Source of the DNA: Actinomycetota bacterium
Lineage (GTDB): Bacteria; Actinomycetota; Coriobacteriia; Anaerosomatales; Anaerosomataceae
Direction of reading: 5' to 3'
Length of the DNA: 64,000 nucleotides
Assembly: GCA_009668945.1 (NCBI GenBank)
Contig: SBEH01000003.1
Span: forward strand, 62,001-126,000
The position numbers were made by a program, and so were the translations under genes. The notes below the pieces were generated by a model. The model was not told where the DNA came from. It saw nothing but the letters and a program-made list of their open reading frames with translations, and made no database searches. Below are positions 30,283-39,887 of this stretch, piece after piece. Position 1 is the stretch's first letter, and the number at the start of each line of letters is the position of its first letter.

Positions 30283-32187
30283 GTGGGCTACGTTGCGCTC
30301 ATACCGCTGCTCCCGGCGCTCGCGTTCGCGATCCTGACGCCGATGTCGCGGAAGGCTCGCACGCGAGCGGTCCCGCTTGCGCTATGTGCGGCGCTGGGCT
30401 CGCTCGCACTCTCGGTGGCGGCGTTCGTCTCGGTGTGGCCGGGCGGCCACGCCGAGGAGCCGGTGTGGCAGGCGGGCGTGACGCTCGCTCACGTCGGCGA
30501 GCGCGCGGTCTCGCTCGGCTTTCAGCTCGAGCCGGTCAACGCGCTGATGCTGCTGGTCGTGACTGTCGTCGGTACGGCGGTGCAGGTCTACTCGCTCGGC
30601 TACATGCACCGCGAGGACCGCATCGGCTGGTACTACGCGGTGCTCTCTCTCTTCACGGCCGCTATGCTTGCGCTCGTGCTGTCGGACAACTTCCTCGGCC
30701 TGTTCATGGCGTGGGAGGTCATGGGCCTCTGCTCGTATCTCCTGATCGGGTTCTGGCACGAGCAGGAGGGGCCGAGACTCGCGAGCATCAAGGCGTTTCT
30801 CACCACGAAGGTGGGCGACCTCGGCTTCATGCTGGCGCTGGCGGTCATCTACGCCGAGGTGGGCTCGTTCGACTTCGCGGCCGTGCTTCACGCGCATACC
30901 TGGGCGCCTGCCGCGGCTACCGCGGTGGCGCTGTTGCTGCTGTTCGGTGCGATGGGCAAGAGCGCTCAGGTGCCGCTGCACGTCTGGCTGCCGGACGCGA
31001 TGGCAGGCCCCACACCGGCCTCGGCGCTCATTCACGCCGCGACGATGGTGGCGGCGGGCGTGTTCCTCGTCGTGCGGGCATATCCCATCTTTGAGGCGAG
31101 TGACACGGCGCTGATGTGGACGCTCGGCGTAGGCCTGGTGACGGCGCTGGCCGCCGGTCTGCTCGCGTGCGTGCAGCACGACATCAAGAAGGTGCTCGCG
31201 TACTCGACCATCAGCCAGCTCGGCTTCATGTTCATCGCACTCGGGGCGGGCGGGGCGACGGCCGGCCTGTACCACCTCGTGACCCACGCGTTCTTCAAGT
31301 CACTGCTGTTCCTCGGCGCGGGCGTGATCATCCATTCGGCGCACACGCAGGACATGCGCGAGATGGGTGGCCTTGCGAAGCATCTGCCGGTCACGACCGC
31401 GGTCTTCGGTGCGGGAGCGCTGGCGCTCGCCGGTATCGTGCCGTTCTCCGGCTTCTGGTCCAAGGACGAGATACTCACCGTGCTCCTGCACGAAGGTCAC
31501 TACGTCGGCTTCGCTCTGGCGCTTGCGGCCGCCTTCGTCACGGCGTTCTACGTATCGCGACTCTGGTTCCGGGTGTTTACCGGCCCGACGCAGCAGGCGG
31601 AACTGCACGAGGCGCACCGCTCGATGCTGGCGCCGATGGTCGTGCTCGCGGCGATCACGGCCGGCGTCGGCTTCTTCGGACCGCGCCTCGGCGCATTCCT
31701 CGGCCACGACATCCCGTGGCCGGAGCTCTCAACAGCGGCGATCTCGACGGGTGTCGCGGGTGCGGGCATCGCTCTCGGCTGGTTCGTGTACGGCAGGAGT
31801 ACGGCGGTCGTGAACACGCGCGCGCTCAAGCAGCGCTACGCGAACCTCTACGGCGTGCTCGCGAACAAGTACTACTTCGATCTGACGTACGGCTACTTCG
31901 TCATAGGTGGCTACAGTGCGTTGTCCCGGGCATCTGCGGCATTCGACTCGCGAGTCGTCGATGGCGTCGTGAACGGGGCCGCGGCTGCGTGGCGCCGCAC
32001 GGCCGAGCGCGGATGGGCATTCGACTCGACGATCATCGACGGCGTTGTGAACGGTACGGCCGCGATAGTGAAGGAGGCGGGCGCGAGCCTGCGGAAGATC
32101 CAGTCAGGTCGCGTTCGCAACTACCAGCTGCTCGTTTCGGGGGCCGTCGTGCTCCTCGTCGTATGGATCCTCGTGAAAGGGGCCTGA
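30283..32187 (+). CDS. nuoL: NADH-quinone oxidoreductase subunit L
   Basis: At 634 residues this is the distal antiporter-like proton pump of complex I. It shows the membrane Glu in FMAWEVMGLCSYLLIGFWHE, the proton-channel LPDAMAGPTPASALIHAATMVAAG, and the broken-helix region. The long lateral C-terminal helix region contains a repeated motif (FDS-x-VDGVVNG-AA), see findings. GTG start three bases after nuoK. Confidence 0.95.
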   Translation: MGYVALIPLLPALAFAILTPMSRKARTRAVPLALCAALGSLALSVAAFVSVWPGGHAEEPVWQAGVTLAHVGERAVSLGFQLEPVNALMLLVVTVVGTAVQVYSLGYMHREDRIGWYYAVLSLFTAAMLALVLSDNFLGLFMAWEVMGLCSYLLIGFWHEQEGPRLASIKAFLTTKVGDLGFMLALAVIYAEVGSFDFAAVLHAHTWAPAAATAVALLLLFGAMGKSAQVPLHVWLPDAMAGPTPASALIHAATMVAAGVFLVVRAYPIFEASDTALMWTLGVGLVTALAAGLLACVQHDIKKVLAYSTISQLGFMFIALGAGGATAGLYHLVTHAFFKSLLFLGAGVIIHSAHTQDMREMGGLAKHLPVTTAVFGAGALALAGIVPFSGFWSKDEILTVLLHEGHYVGFALALAAAFVTAFYVSRLWFRVFTGPTQQAELHEAHRSMLAPMVVLAAITAGVGFFGPRLGAFLGHDIPWPELSTAAISTGVAGAGIALGWFVYGRSTAVVNTRALKQRYANLYGVLANKYYFDLTYGYFVIGGYSALSRASAAFDSRVVDGVVNGAAAAWRRTAERGWAFDSTIIDGVVNGTAAIVKEAGASLRKIQSGRVRNYQLLVSGAVVLLVVWILVKGA

Positions 32188-32190
32188 CGC

Positions 32191-33657
32191 GTGGACTTCC
32201 CGCTGCTCACCGTCATCGTGTTCCTCCCGCTCGCCGGTGCGGCGCTCGTCGCGCTGCCGGGCAACGGCAGGCCCGGTGCCGCGCGCGTGATCGCGGCGAC
32301 AGTCGCTGCGGTCGATCTGGTGCTCGTCGGCTGGCTGACGCTTCGGTTCGACACCGGCGCGGGCATGCAGTTCGCCGAGAAGGCCGCATGGGTGCCGCAG
32401 GTCGGCATCACGTATCACCTCGCAGTCGACGGGATGTCGCTTGCGATGGTGGCGCTCTCGGCGCTGCTTACGCTGCTCGCGATCGTCGCGTCGTGGAAGA
32501 CCGAGAAGAAGCCCGCCATGTGGTTCTCGATGCTGCTCCTGCTCGAGGTGGGCATGAACGGTGTCTTCGTCGCCATGGATTTCGTGTTGTTCTACGTGTT
32601 CTGGGAGCTCGTGCTCGTGCCCATGTACTTCCTCATCGCTACATGGGGCGGTCCGCGCAGGGAGTATGCGGCGATCAAGTTCTTCCTCTACACGCTGTTC
32701 GGCAGCGTTTTTATGCTTGTGGGCATCATCGCGCTCTACCTGCAGACGGGCACCTTCGACATCCTCGCGATGGCCGAGGCCGGCGGGCTGGCACCATCGT
32801 TCCAGTGGTGGGTCTTCGCCGCGTTCTTCCTCGGCTTTGCGGTGAAGGTGCCCGTGTTCCCTCTGCACACCTGGCTTCCGGATGCTCACGTCGAGGCGCC
32901 CACAGCCGCATCGGTGCTGCTGGCGGGCATCCTGCTGAAGATGGGCTCGTACGGCTTCCTGCGCATCTCGCTGCCGATCCTGCCCGACGCAGCCCGGCAG
33001 TGGAGCGGCTTCCTCGCAGCGCTCGCCGCGATCTCGATCGTCTATGGAGCTGCGGTGGCGTTCGCCCAGACCGACATGAAGAAGCTGGTGGCGTACTCAT
33101 CGGTCTCGCACATGGGCTTCGTGATGCTCGGTATCGCGTCGCTCACTCCCGAGGGGCTGAACGGTGCGGTTGCCGTGATGTTCAGCCACGGCGTCGTGAC
33201 CGGCATGCTGTTCTTCCTCGTCGGCATGGTCTACGAGCGCACGCACACGCGCACGATCGCGGAGGTGTCCGGTCTTTCCTCACGGGTTCCGGTGGCCGGC
33301 GGTCTGCTCGCGTTCGCGTCGTTCGCGTCGCTCGGCCTTCCCGGTCTCTCCGGCTTCGTTGGCGAGTTCTTAAGCCTCGTCGGCGTGTGGAGCTCGCAGA
33401 TATGGGCCGGATGGGTGGTTGTCGCTGCCGTGGGCGTCCTGCTGGCGGCCGCCTACATGCTCTGGCTGGTGCAGCGCGTGGTGCTCGGCGGATCGAGTCC
33501 GGCGGTCGAGACCATCGGCGACCTCACGAAGGCCGAGATCTGGGTTCTAGCGCCGCTGGTCGTGCTCACGATCACGGTGGGCGTCTATTGGGATTCGCTG
33601 CTGCGCTTCACCGATCCAGCCGTGAACGCGGTGCTGACGCTGATGGGTGGCGCGTAG
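32191..33657 (+). CDS. nuoM: NADH-quinone oxidoreductase subunit M
   Basis: The 488-residue antiporter-like subunit has DFVLFYVFWELVLVPMYFLI with the key Glu, and TWLPDAHVEAPTAASVLLAGILLKMGSYG. GTG start at 32191, three bases after nuoL. Confidence 0.95.
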   Translation: MDFPLLTVIVFLPLAGAALVALPGNGRPGAARVIAATVAAVDLVLVGWLTLRFDTGAGMQFAEKAAWVPQVGITYHLAVDGMSLAMVALSALLTLLAIVASWKTEKKPAMWFSMLLLLEVGMNGVFVAMDFVLFYVFWELVLVPMYFLIATWGGPRREYAAIKFFLYTLFGSVFMLVGIIALYLQTGTFDILAMAEAGGLAPSFQWWVFAAFFLGFAVKVPVFPLHTWLPDAHVEAPTAASVLLAGILLKMGSYGFLRISLPILPDAARQWSGFLAALAAISIVYGAAVAFAQTDMKKLVAYSSVSHMGFVMLGIASLTPEGLNGAVAVMFSHGVVTGMLFFLVGMVYERTHTRTIAEVSGLSSRVPVAGGLLAFASFASLGLPGLSGFVGEFLSLVGVWSSQIWAGWVVVAAVGVLLAAAYMLWLVQRVVLGGSSPAVETIGDLTKAEIWVLAPLVVLTITVGVYWDSLLRFTDPAVNAVLTLMGGA

Positions 33658-33658
33658 C

Positions 33659-35026
33659 GTGGCCGACGTCTGGCGACTCATACCCGAGTTCCTAGTGCTC
33701 GGCGGCGCGCTCGTTGCGCTGTTCGCCGAGCGCGCCAGGTCCGACAGTCGCGTCTCGGCCGGGATTGCCGCGGCCTTCGCTGCGGCGGCCGCCGTCGCAG
33801 CTGCGGTCATCGGCCCGGGCGGGGACCTTTTCGGGGGTCAGCTGTCGCTCGATCACATCGCGGTCTTCGCGCGCGTCGCCATCGGGGCGCTTGCGACCGC
33901 GTGGCTGCTGTGGGTATGGGGGCGCGGAGTAACTGGCGAGCGGTGCGCCGAAGCAGCCGCGCTAGCGCTGTTCTCTGTCGCTGGTGGCATGCTCATGGCG
34001 TCCGCGCGCGACCTCATCGTGCTGTACGTCTCTCTCGAACTCTCCACCATTCCCGCATACGTGCTCATGGGCTACCGCCGCGACGACGCGCGCGGGCTGG
34101 AAGGCGCGCTCAAGTACTTCCTTCTCTCGATGCTCACGAGCCTCGTCATGCTCTACGGCCTGTCGTTCGTGTTCGGGATCTCGGGATCGACCTCGTACGG
34201 TCAGATCTCACTCGGCGCTGCCGGACCGCTCGGCCAGGTCGCTTTCGTGCTCGTGCTCGTAGGCCTGTTCGCGAAACTCTCCGCCGCGCCGTTCCACTAC
34301 TGGACTCCTGATGCGTACGCGGGGGCACAGGCGGGAGCGGTGGCGTACGTTTCCACGGTGCCGAAGATCGCCGGAGTGGTAGCACTCGTGCGCCTGGTGG
34401 GCGCGATGGCACCGAACGTGGCGGGGGCCTCTGGTGTCCTGGTGGTCGCGGCGGTGTTCTCGATGGTGCTCGGCAACCTCGCGGCCTTCCCGCAGTCGGA
34501 CGTCCGGCGGATGATGGCGTATTCGGGCGTTGCCCATACCGGCTACATCCTGCTTGCGACGGGGGCCGGCACTGCCGGCGGCCCGGCCGCCGTGTTCTAC
34601 GCGGTCGCCTACGCGGTCCCGTCGATGGCCGTCATGATGCTTGCCGAGGAGGAAGGCCCGGCGCTGGACGACCTTGGCGGCCTGGCGTCGCGTCGTCCCG
34701 CCGTGGCGTGGGCATCGCTAGCATGGCTGCTTTCGCTGGTCGGTATCCCGCCAGTGGTCGGCTTCTTCGGGAAGTTGTATCTGTTCACCTCCGCCGTGCG
34801 GGCGGGGTTCATCTGGCCCGTGCTCGTGGCGGTAGCGATGAGCGTCGTCTCGGCCGGCTACTACTTCCGCCTGATTCGCTCCGCCTTCCTGGGCCAGCGA
34901 AAGGGAGCACCGGTCGTGGAGCGCAGGACTTCGGCGGCAACAGCATTCGTGCTCATCACCGTTATCGTGCTTGCGCTGGGGGTGCTTGCCTCGCCGGTCC
35001 TCGCTTTCCTCGGCATGCGGTTCTAG
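33659..35026 (+). CDS. nuoN: NADH-quinone oxidoreductase subunit N
   Basis: The 455-residue antiporter-like subunit shows LIVLYVSLELSTIPAYVLMGY, YFLLSMLTSLVMLYG and PFHYWTPDAYAGAQAGAVAYVSTVPK. I use the GTG at 33659, one base after the nuoM stop; an in-frame GTG at 33647 would overlap nuoM. It is the last nuo gene; no nuoE, nuoF or nuoG is in this cluster. rlmH follows 9 bases on. Confidence 0.95.
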   Translation: MADVWRLIPEFLVLGGALVALFAERARSDSRVSAGIAAAFAAAAAVAAAVIGPGGDLFGGQLSLDHIAVFARVAIGALATAWLLWVWGRGVTGERCAEAAALALFSVAGGMLMASARDLIVLYVSLELSTIPAYVLMGYRRDDARGLEGALKYFLLSMLTSLVMLYGLSFVFGISGSTSYGQISLGAAGPLGQVAFVLVLVGLFAKLSAAPFHYWTPDAYAGAQAGAVAYVSTVPKIAGVVALVRLVGAMAPNVAGASGVLVVAAVFSMVLGNLAAFPQSDVRRMMAYSGVAHTGYILLATGAGTAGGPAAVFYAVAYAVPSMAVMMLAEEEGPALDDLGGLASRRPAVAWASLAWLLSLVGIPPVVGFFGKLYLFTSAVRAGFIWPVLVAVAMSVVSAGYYFRLIRSAFLGQRKGAPVVERRTSAATAFVLITVIVLALGVLASPVLAFLGMRF

Positions 35027-35035
35027 GGCGAAGCG

Positions 35036-35500
35036 ATGAGACTCGATCTGATCTGTGTCGGGAAGCTCAAGGAGCCGCACTGGCGCGATGCGGCCGACGA
35101 GTACCTGAAGCGGCTGGGCCCTTACGCGCGCGTCGCGGTGACTGAGATTCCCGATCGTGACGTCACTGCCGACGAGGCCAAGGCGCTTGCGGCCGAAGGG
35201 GCTGGAATCCTGCGCGCCATCCCGGATGGCGCGATCGTAGCGGTGCTCGATACCAGCGGGGCGCAGCGCTCGTCGGAGGAGTTCGCGTCGTGGCTGCAGG
35301 TTCTTGGCGCTGCGGGCAGGAGCCATGTGGCCTTCGTCGTGGGCGGCGCTGCGGGTCTTGATTCCGGGGTGCTGAGCCGCGCGGACGAGCGGTTGTCGCT
35401 CGGGCCACTCACGCTGCCGCACCAGCTCGCGCGGGTCGTGTTGCTCGAGCAGCTGTACCGTGCATTCCGTATCATCCGGGGCGAGCCATACCACAGGTGA
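35036..35500 (+). CDS. rlmH: 23S rRNA (pseudouridine1915-N3)-methyltransferase
   Basis: RlmH is a SPOUT methyltransferase acting on the assembled 70S ribosome. The 154-residue protein has FVVGGAAGLD, the AdoMet-binding knot, and the conserved C-terminus LTLPHQLARVVLLEQLYRAFRIIRGEPYHR, which ends in Arg instead of the usual Lys. It begins 9 bases after nuoN and may be read from the nuo transcript. Confidence 0.93.
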   Translation: MRLDLICVGKLKEPHWRDAADEYLKRLGPYARVAVTEIPDRDVTADEAKALAAEGAGILRAIPDGAIVAVLDTSGAQRSSEEFASWLQVLGAAGRSHVAFVVGGAAGLDSGVLSRADERLSLGPLTLPHQLARVVLLEQLYRAFRIIRGEPYHR

Positions 35501-35504
35501 GGGC

Positions 35505-35915
35505 ATGGGACCGCACGTCCACATGAATCTGACGCGTCAGTGGGCGCTCGAAGAGGGGTTCGGTGAGCGGGAGGCCGAGCTTGTCGCTGTTGCGAACCTG
35601 GCTTTCGATTCCCGATACCCCGCGCGAGCCTCGTTCGCGAACATCACGAAGCACTTTGCGCCCACCGCATGGGCGTGGTCGGCGAGGTACCTGAGCATAG
35701 CGGTTCGCGGGGGGGATCTGATGATGCTTGGCTACGCGCTGCATTGCGCGCAGGACGGCGTCGCGCACGGGAGACTGGGGGAAAAGCACCTGCTCACGCT
35801 CGCCGGGCTGGGTCGGCACCCGGACTTCTGGGACCGCGCGCCGCGCTCGGTGCAGCGTAGGATCGAGGCCGTCACGCGGCATCGCCTGCGCCGATTCGTG
35901 AGAGACGTGCGCTAG
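35505..35915 (+). CDS. Zinc-dependent phospholipase C-like small protein
   Basis: The 136-residue product starts GPHVHMNLTRQWALEEG and contains MMLGYALHCAQDGVAHGRLGEKH, which resembles the His/Asp zinc ligand helix of bacterial phospholipase C/P1-nuclease-like proteins (ALH-x-QD-x-x-H). It is shorter than the classic enzymes, has no visible signal peptide, and lies in a cytosolic RNA-modification context, so a hydrolase role is only tentative. The ATG at 35505 is 4 bases after rlmH. Confidence 0.5.
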   Translation: MGPHVHMNLTRQWALEEGFGEREAELVAVANLAFDSRYPARASFANITKHFAPTAWAWSARYLSIAVRGGDLMMLGYALHCAQDGVAHGRLGEKHLLTLAGLGRHPDFWDRAPRSVQRRIEAVTRHRLRRFVRDVR

Positions 35916-35969
35916 CCGGACGGCCTGGGCGACGTCGGTGGTGATGCCCCGCTTGGCTGCGGTATCGCG

Positions 35970-35998
35970 TTGCCGCAGTGTGGGCGCGGCGGTATCCT
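35970..35998 (+). promoter_or_regulatory. Promoter of argS
   Basis: TTGCCG (35970-35975) and TATCCT (35993-35998) are 17 bases apart, 37 bases before the argS GTG. Confidence 0.6.
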
Positions 35999-36034
35999 GA
36001 AGCGCCAACCCTGACCGACACCGGGAGAGTCCGA

Positions 36035-37768
36035 GTGCGCGAGACGCTGAACGCTGCTATCCGAGCCGAACTCGAACGCGCTGTCGCCGACGGACGTCTC
36101 GCTCTGGACGTGCTGCCGAACGTGTCCGTGGAGCGTCCGCGAGACCCGTCGCACGGTGACTGGGCGACGAGCATAGCGCTCGTCTCTTCGAAGGCGGCCG
36201 GGGCACCTCCGCGCGAGATCGCGGAGATGCTGGCGGCGGGGCTTCGCGAGCGGCTTGCCGGTGTGGCTACCGCCATCGAGGTGGCCGGTCCCGGTTTCAT
36301 CAACATCCGTCTGGCGCGCGACGTCGTGGCCGATGTCGTCGAGAGGGTCCGCTCTCTCGGCGATGCGTACGGCGCCGGGGCGCGCAGCGGCAGGCGCGTA
36401 CAGGTCGAGTTCGTGTCGGCCAACCCCGTCGGGCCCATGCACGTCGGCCATGGCCGGTGGGCGGCGCTCGGCGACAGCATCGCCCGGATCCTCGAGCATG
36501 CGGGCGACACGGTCGAGCGCGAGTTCTACATCAACGATGCGGGCGTGCAGATGGACATGTTCGCAGCCAGCGTTTCGGCCCGGTACCTGGAACTCGCCGG
36601 TCACGAGGCCGCGTTTCCCGAGGACGGCTACCGCGGTGCCTACGTCACCGACATCGCTCGCGAGATCCTCGATGCCGAGGGGCCTTGCTGGGCCGACGCG
36701 TCTGCTGCCGAGCGAGAAGCGCACTTCAAGGAGCAGGCGTACGCGCAGGTGCTCATGCACCTGACGCGCGTGCTCCACGGCATGGGCGTGGACTTCGACG
36801 TCTGGTTCTCCGAGCGCACCCTGCATGCTCCAGGCACGGATGGTGGTCCCGCCGCTATAGAGCGCGGAATCGCGCGGCTGAAGGAGGCGGGGTACCTCTT
36901 CGAGCACGAGGGCGCTCTGTGGTTCCGGTCCACCGACTTCGGGGACGACAAGGACCGCGTACTCAAGAAGGCCGACGGCAGCTACACCTACTTCGCGGCC
37001 GACGTGGCCTACCACGCCGACAAGTTCGACCGCGGCCTCGACCTGGTGATCGACATCTGGGGCGCCGACCACCACGGCTACGTCAAGCGGATGGAGTCAG
37101 CCGTGGCGGCTCTTGGCCATCCCGGGCAGCTCGAGGTGATCATCGGACAGCTCGTGAATCTGTTCCGCAATGGCGAGGTCGTGCGCATGAGCAAGCGCAC
37201 GGGCGAGATGGTGACCTTCGAGGACCTGCTCGACGAGGTGGGCGCCGACGCGGCACGGTACTTCTTCCTGCGCCGCTCCACCGATCAGCCGCTCGACTTC
37301 GACATCGGGCTGGCCAAGGAGCGTTCCAGCGACAATCCCGTCTACTACGTGCAGTATGCGCACGCGCGCATCTGCTCGATACTGCGCAAGTCCGCCGGCG
37401 CCGACACGACGGACGAGAGCGTGGATGTCGCTGCGGTCGGATCGCAGACATCGGCCGACAGCGCAGCACTCGCGCTTCTGGGCTCCGAACCGGGAACGCT
37501 TGCCGGAGACGCGGAGCTCGGCCTGCTTCGGAAGCTCGCCGAGTTCCCTGAAGTCGTCGAGGTCGCTGCGCGTCAGCGCGCGCCGCACAAGCTGACGACC
37601 TACGCAGAGGAACTCGCGAGCGCATTCCACCAGTTCTACACGCACTGCCAGGTCGTCGTGGACGATCCGGCGTTGCGTGCGGCACGGCTCGCGCTTGCGG
37701 ACGCCTCGCGCATCGTGCTCGCGCGCGCGCTCGGCCTGCTCGGAGTGAGCGCACCGCAGCGGATGTAG
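36035..37768 (+). CDS. argS: Arginine-tRNA ligase
   Basis: This is a class I aminoacyl-tRNA synthetase of 577 residues. It has the N-terminal additional domain, the HIGH-type motif in NPVGPMHVGHGRW, the segment IWGADHHGYVKRM, the KMSKS-type MSKRTGEMV, and the DALR anticodon-binding domain at the end (HQFYTHCQVV...ARLALADASRIVLARALGLLGV). I use the GTG at 36035, preceded by GGGAGAG. It is followed by lysA, as in many actinobacteria. Confidence 0.95.
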   Translation: MRETLNAAIRAELERAVADGRLALDVLPNVSVERPRDPSHGDWATSIALVSSKAAGAPPREIAEMLAAGLRERLAGVATAIEVAGPGFINIRLARDVVADVVERVRSLGDAYGAGARSGRRVQVEFVSANPVGPMHVGHGRWAALGDSIARILEHAGDTVEREFYINDAGVQMDMFAASVSARYLELAGHEAAFPEDGYRGAYVTDIAREILDAEGPCWADASAAEREAHFKEQAYAQVLMHLTRVLHGMGVDFDVWFSERTLHAPGTDGGPAAIERGIARLKEAGYLFEHEGALWFRSTDFGDDKDRVLKKADGSYTYFAADVAYHADKFDRGLDLVIDIWGADHHGYVKRMESAVAALGHPGQLEVIIGQLVNLFRNGEVVRMSKRTGEMVTFEDLLDEVGADAARYFFLRRSTDQPLDFDIGLAKERSSDNPVYYVQYAHARICSILRKSAGADTTDESVDVAAVGSQTSADSAALALLGSEPGTLAGDAELGLLRKLAEFPEVVEVAARQRAPHKLTTYAEELASAFHQFYTHCQVVVDDPALRAARLALADASRIVLARALGLLGVSAPQRM

Positions 37769-37855
37769 CGTCGCCTGCACGCTTCGCTCCGCAAGCCGCA
37801 CTCGTGTATCCTCTCCCATACCCGCTGGACGCGTCGCTTGGGAGGAAGATGCGCC

Positions 37856-39217
37856 ATGGCCAGACCCTCGACCCCACGTCCTGTCGCCTCGCCCGATCTG
37901 CTGACTGCAGCCGACCTGATGGCCGTACTGCCGATGACCGCCGAGGTCAAGGACGGGCACCTGTGGATAGGCGGGGTCGACACCGTCGAGCTGGCCCGCG
38001 AGGCGGGGACCGCACTCTACGTCATGGACGAGGCCACGATCCGCTTCCAGCTCTCCGAGTACGTCAAGTGGACGCGCTATCACTGGAAGGACGTCGACGT
38101 GGTCTACGCCGGCAAGGCCTTCCTCACCCTCGCGATGGTCAAGATCGTCGAAGAGGAGGACTGCTGCCTTCTGTGTGCCTCAGGCGGGGAACTCGCATAC
38201 GCCGTTCGCGCAGGGTTCCCCATGGACCGGGTCCAGATGCACGGCAACAACAAGACGCCTGCCGAGCTGGCGGAGGCGCTCGATGCCGGGATCGGGCGGA
38301 TCGTCGTCGACAACTTCGAGGAGATGGAGCGGCTCTCAGCGCTCGCATCGGAGCGCGGCGTGACGCAGCGCGTCTTGATCCGGGTGACGCCCGGCGTCGC
38401 CGCGGACACGCACGACTTCATCATCACCGGCGCTGAGGACAGCAAGTTCGGTTTTGGGCTGAACCAGGGCCTTGCGATGCAGGCGGTCAAGCGCGCCATC
38501 GAACTCCCCGGTATCGAGTTCGAAGGCCTGCACATGCACATCGGCTCGCAGATCTTCGCGCTTCACAGCTTCGCGAAGGCCATAGAGGTCATGGTCGGCT
38601 TCATGCGTGAGATCCAGGTCGAGACCGGTCATTCCGTACGCATGCTCGATGTCGGCGGCGGACTCGGCGTGGCGTACGGCGTGCCGGATGAGCCGTCGAC
38701 CGTCAAGGACTTCGGCAAGGTGGTCGTGGACGGCATCAAGGAAGAGTGCGAGAGGCACGGCCTCACCGTGCCGCGCATGGCGGTAGAACCCGGACGCTCG
38801 ATCGTGGCGAATGCCGGTGTCACGCTGTACACCGTGGGGTCGATCAAGGAGATTCCCGGCATCCGGACGTACGTCGCCATCGACGGGGGCATGTCGGACA
38901 ACATACGCACGTCGCTGTATGGCGCGCACTACGAGGCGCTCGTCGCCGACAGGGCGGACCAGCCTCGCGAGATGATCGCCACGATTGCCGGCAAGCACTG
39001 CGAGAGCGGAGACATCGTGGTGAAGGATGCGCCGCTACAGCACCTCGAGGTGGGTGACATCGTGTGCGTGTGCGCCACCGGCGGCTACTGCCATTCGATG
39101 AGCAGCAACTACAACAAGCAGGTGCGCCCCGGCGTGGTCTTCGTGCGCGATGGTGCCTGGCGGTGGTCGCTTCGTCGCGAGACCTACGACGACCTGATGC
39201 GCAGTGACCTGGGATAG
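37856..39217 (+). CDS. lysA: Diaminopimelate decarboxylase
   Basis: The enzyme makes lysine from meso-diaminopimelate. The 453-residue protein is a fold-III PLP enzyme with the lysine in VVYAGKAFLT, HMHIGSQIF, the phosphate loop LDVGGGLGVAYG, the EPGRSIVANAG motif, and the second-subunit Cys motif KHCESGD. The ATG at 37856 follows GGAGGAAG (37841-37848). TATCCT at 37807-37812 may be the -10 of its own promoter. Confidence 0.95.
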   Translation: MARPSTPRPVASPDLLTAADLMAVLPMTAEVKDGHLWIGGVDTVELAREAGTALYVMDEATIRFQLSEYVKWTRYHWKDVDVVYAGKAFLTLAMVKIVEEEDCCLLCASGGELAYAVRAGFPMDRVQMHGNNKTPAELAEALDAGIGRIVVDNFEEMERLSALASERGVTQRVLIRVTPGVAADTHDFIITGAEDSKFGFGLNQGLAMQAVKRAIELPGIEFEGLHMHIGSQIFALHSFAKAIEVMVGFMREIQVETGHSVRMLDVGGGLGVAYGVPDEPSTVKDFGKVVVDGIKEECERHGLTVPRMAVEPGRSIVANAGVTLYTVGSIKEIPGIRTYVAIDGGMSDNIRTSLYGAHYEALVADRADQPREMIATIAGKHCESGDIVVKDAPLQHLEVGDIVCVCATGGYCHSMSSNYNKQVRPGVVFVRDGAWRWSLRRETYDDLMRSDLG

Positions 39218-39350
39218 CCGGACGCGCCGGATTACGTGCCGCCTGTCGGGGTTCTAGTGCCTCACATCACAAAGACGCCGCGCGTCAATGACAACCGGCC
39301 GTGCGCATGACATCATATCCTAGCTGTCGAAGAGTAGCGCAGGGGGAAGC

Positions 39351-39875
39351 GTGGCGAATCGGCTAAGTGAACGGCCCGAAGGTGAGCGGACAAGCTCGCG
39401 CGCGCAGACCGCGTGGCGGATCGTCCGCGAGGTGTTCAGTCTGCTCGCTGTCTGGATCATCGCGCTGTACGTGATCTCGCAAAGCCGCGGGAGCGTCACC
39501 AATGCGGCCATCGCCATCTCTATCGGGTGCTTCACAGCGCTACTTCTCGGCCTAGGCCTTGAGGCGATAGTGATGGGCAAGACCCCGACAATGTGGCTAG
39601 GTTGCCTCGTTCTGGCGGCCTGGGGGGCGGTGCTGCCGTTCGCGCCTCCCGGGCCCTACCTGGCTGCTATCGGCATCGCGGGCCTGGCCCTCATCGCCGT
39701 GACACCCCGCGAGTGGCGGAGGCGCAGCCTCGAAAACGAGCGCGACTTCCTCCGTGAGCACCCGCGTTGGGCGATCTGGCGGCACGGGGTCCGGAGATTG
39801 CTCGTGGCCGGCATGGTCATCGGGCTGGTGATCGCAGTACTGACAGGCATCTGGAATTCGGTTGCAGTGATCTAG
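39351..39875 (+). CDS. Four-helix membrane protein, unknown function
   Basis: The 174-residue protein has a basic N-terminus, about four or five hydrophobic helices and an Arg-rich loop (PREWRRRSLENERDFL). GTG start with GGGGGAAG upstream. No family recognised. It precedes the TackOD1/GGDEF gene by 12 bases and is probably in the same transcript as the glycosyltransferase, so it may be part of a polysaccharide export system. Confidence 0.7.
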   Translation: MANRLSERPEGERTSSRAQTAWRIVREVFSLLAVWIIALYVISQSRGSVTNAAIAISIGCFTALLLGLGLEAIVMGKTPTMWLGCLVLAAWGAVLPFAPPGPYLAAIGIAGLALIAVTPREWRRRSLENERDFLREHPRWAIWRHGVRRLLVAGMVIGLVIAVLTGIWNSVAVI

Positions 39876-39887
39876 GAAGGCGATGAG

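Noticed and set aside
31116-33695. An 859-codon open frame over nuoL and nuoM
   Set aside because: Arg/Gly-rich frame shadow of two well-matched membrane proteins; no start signal or domain.
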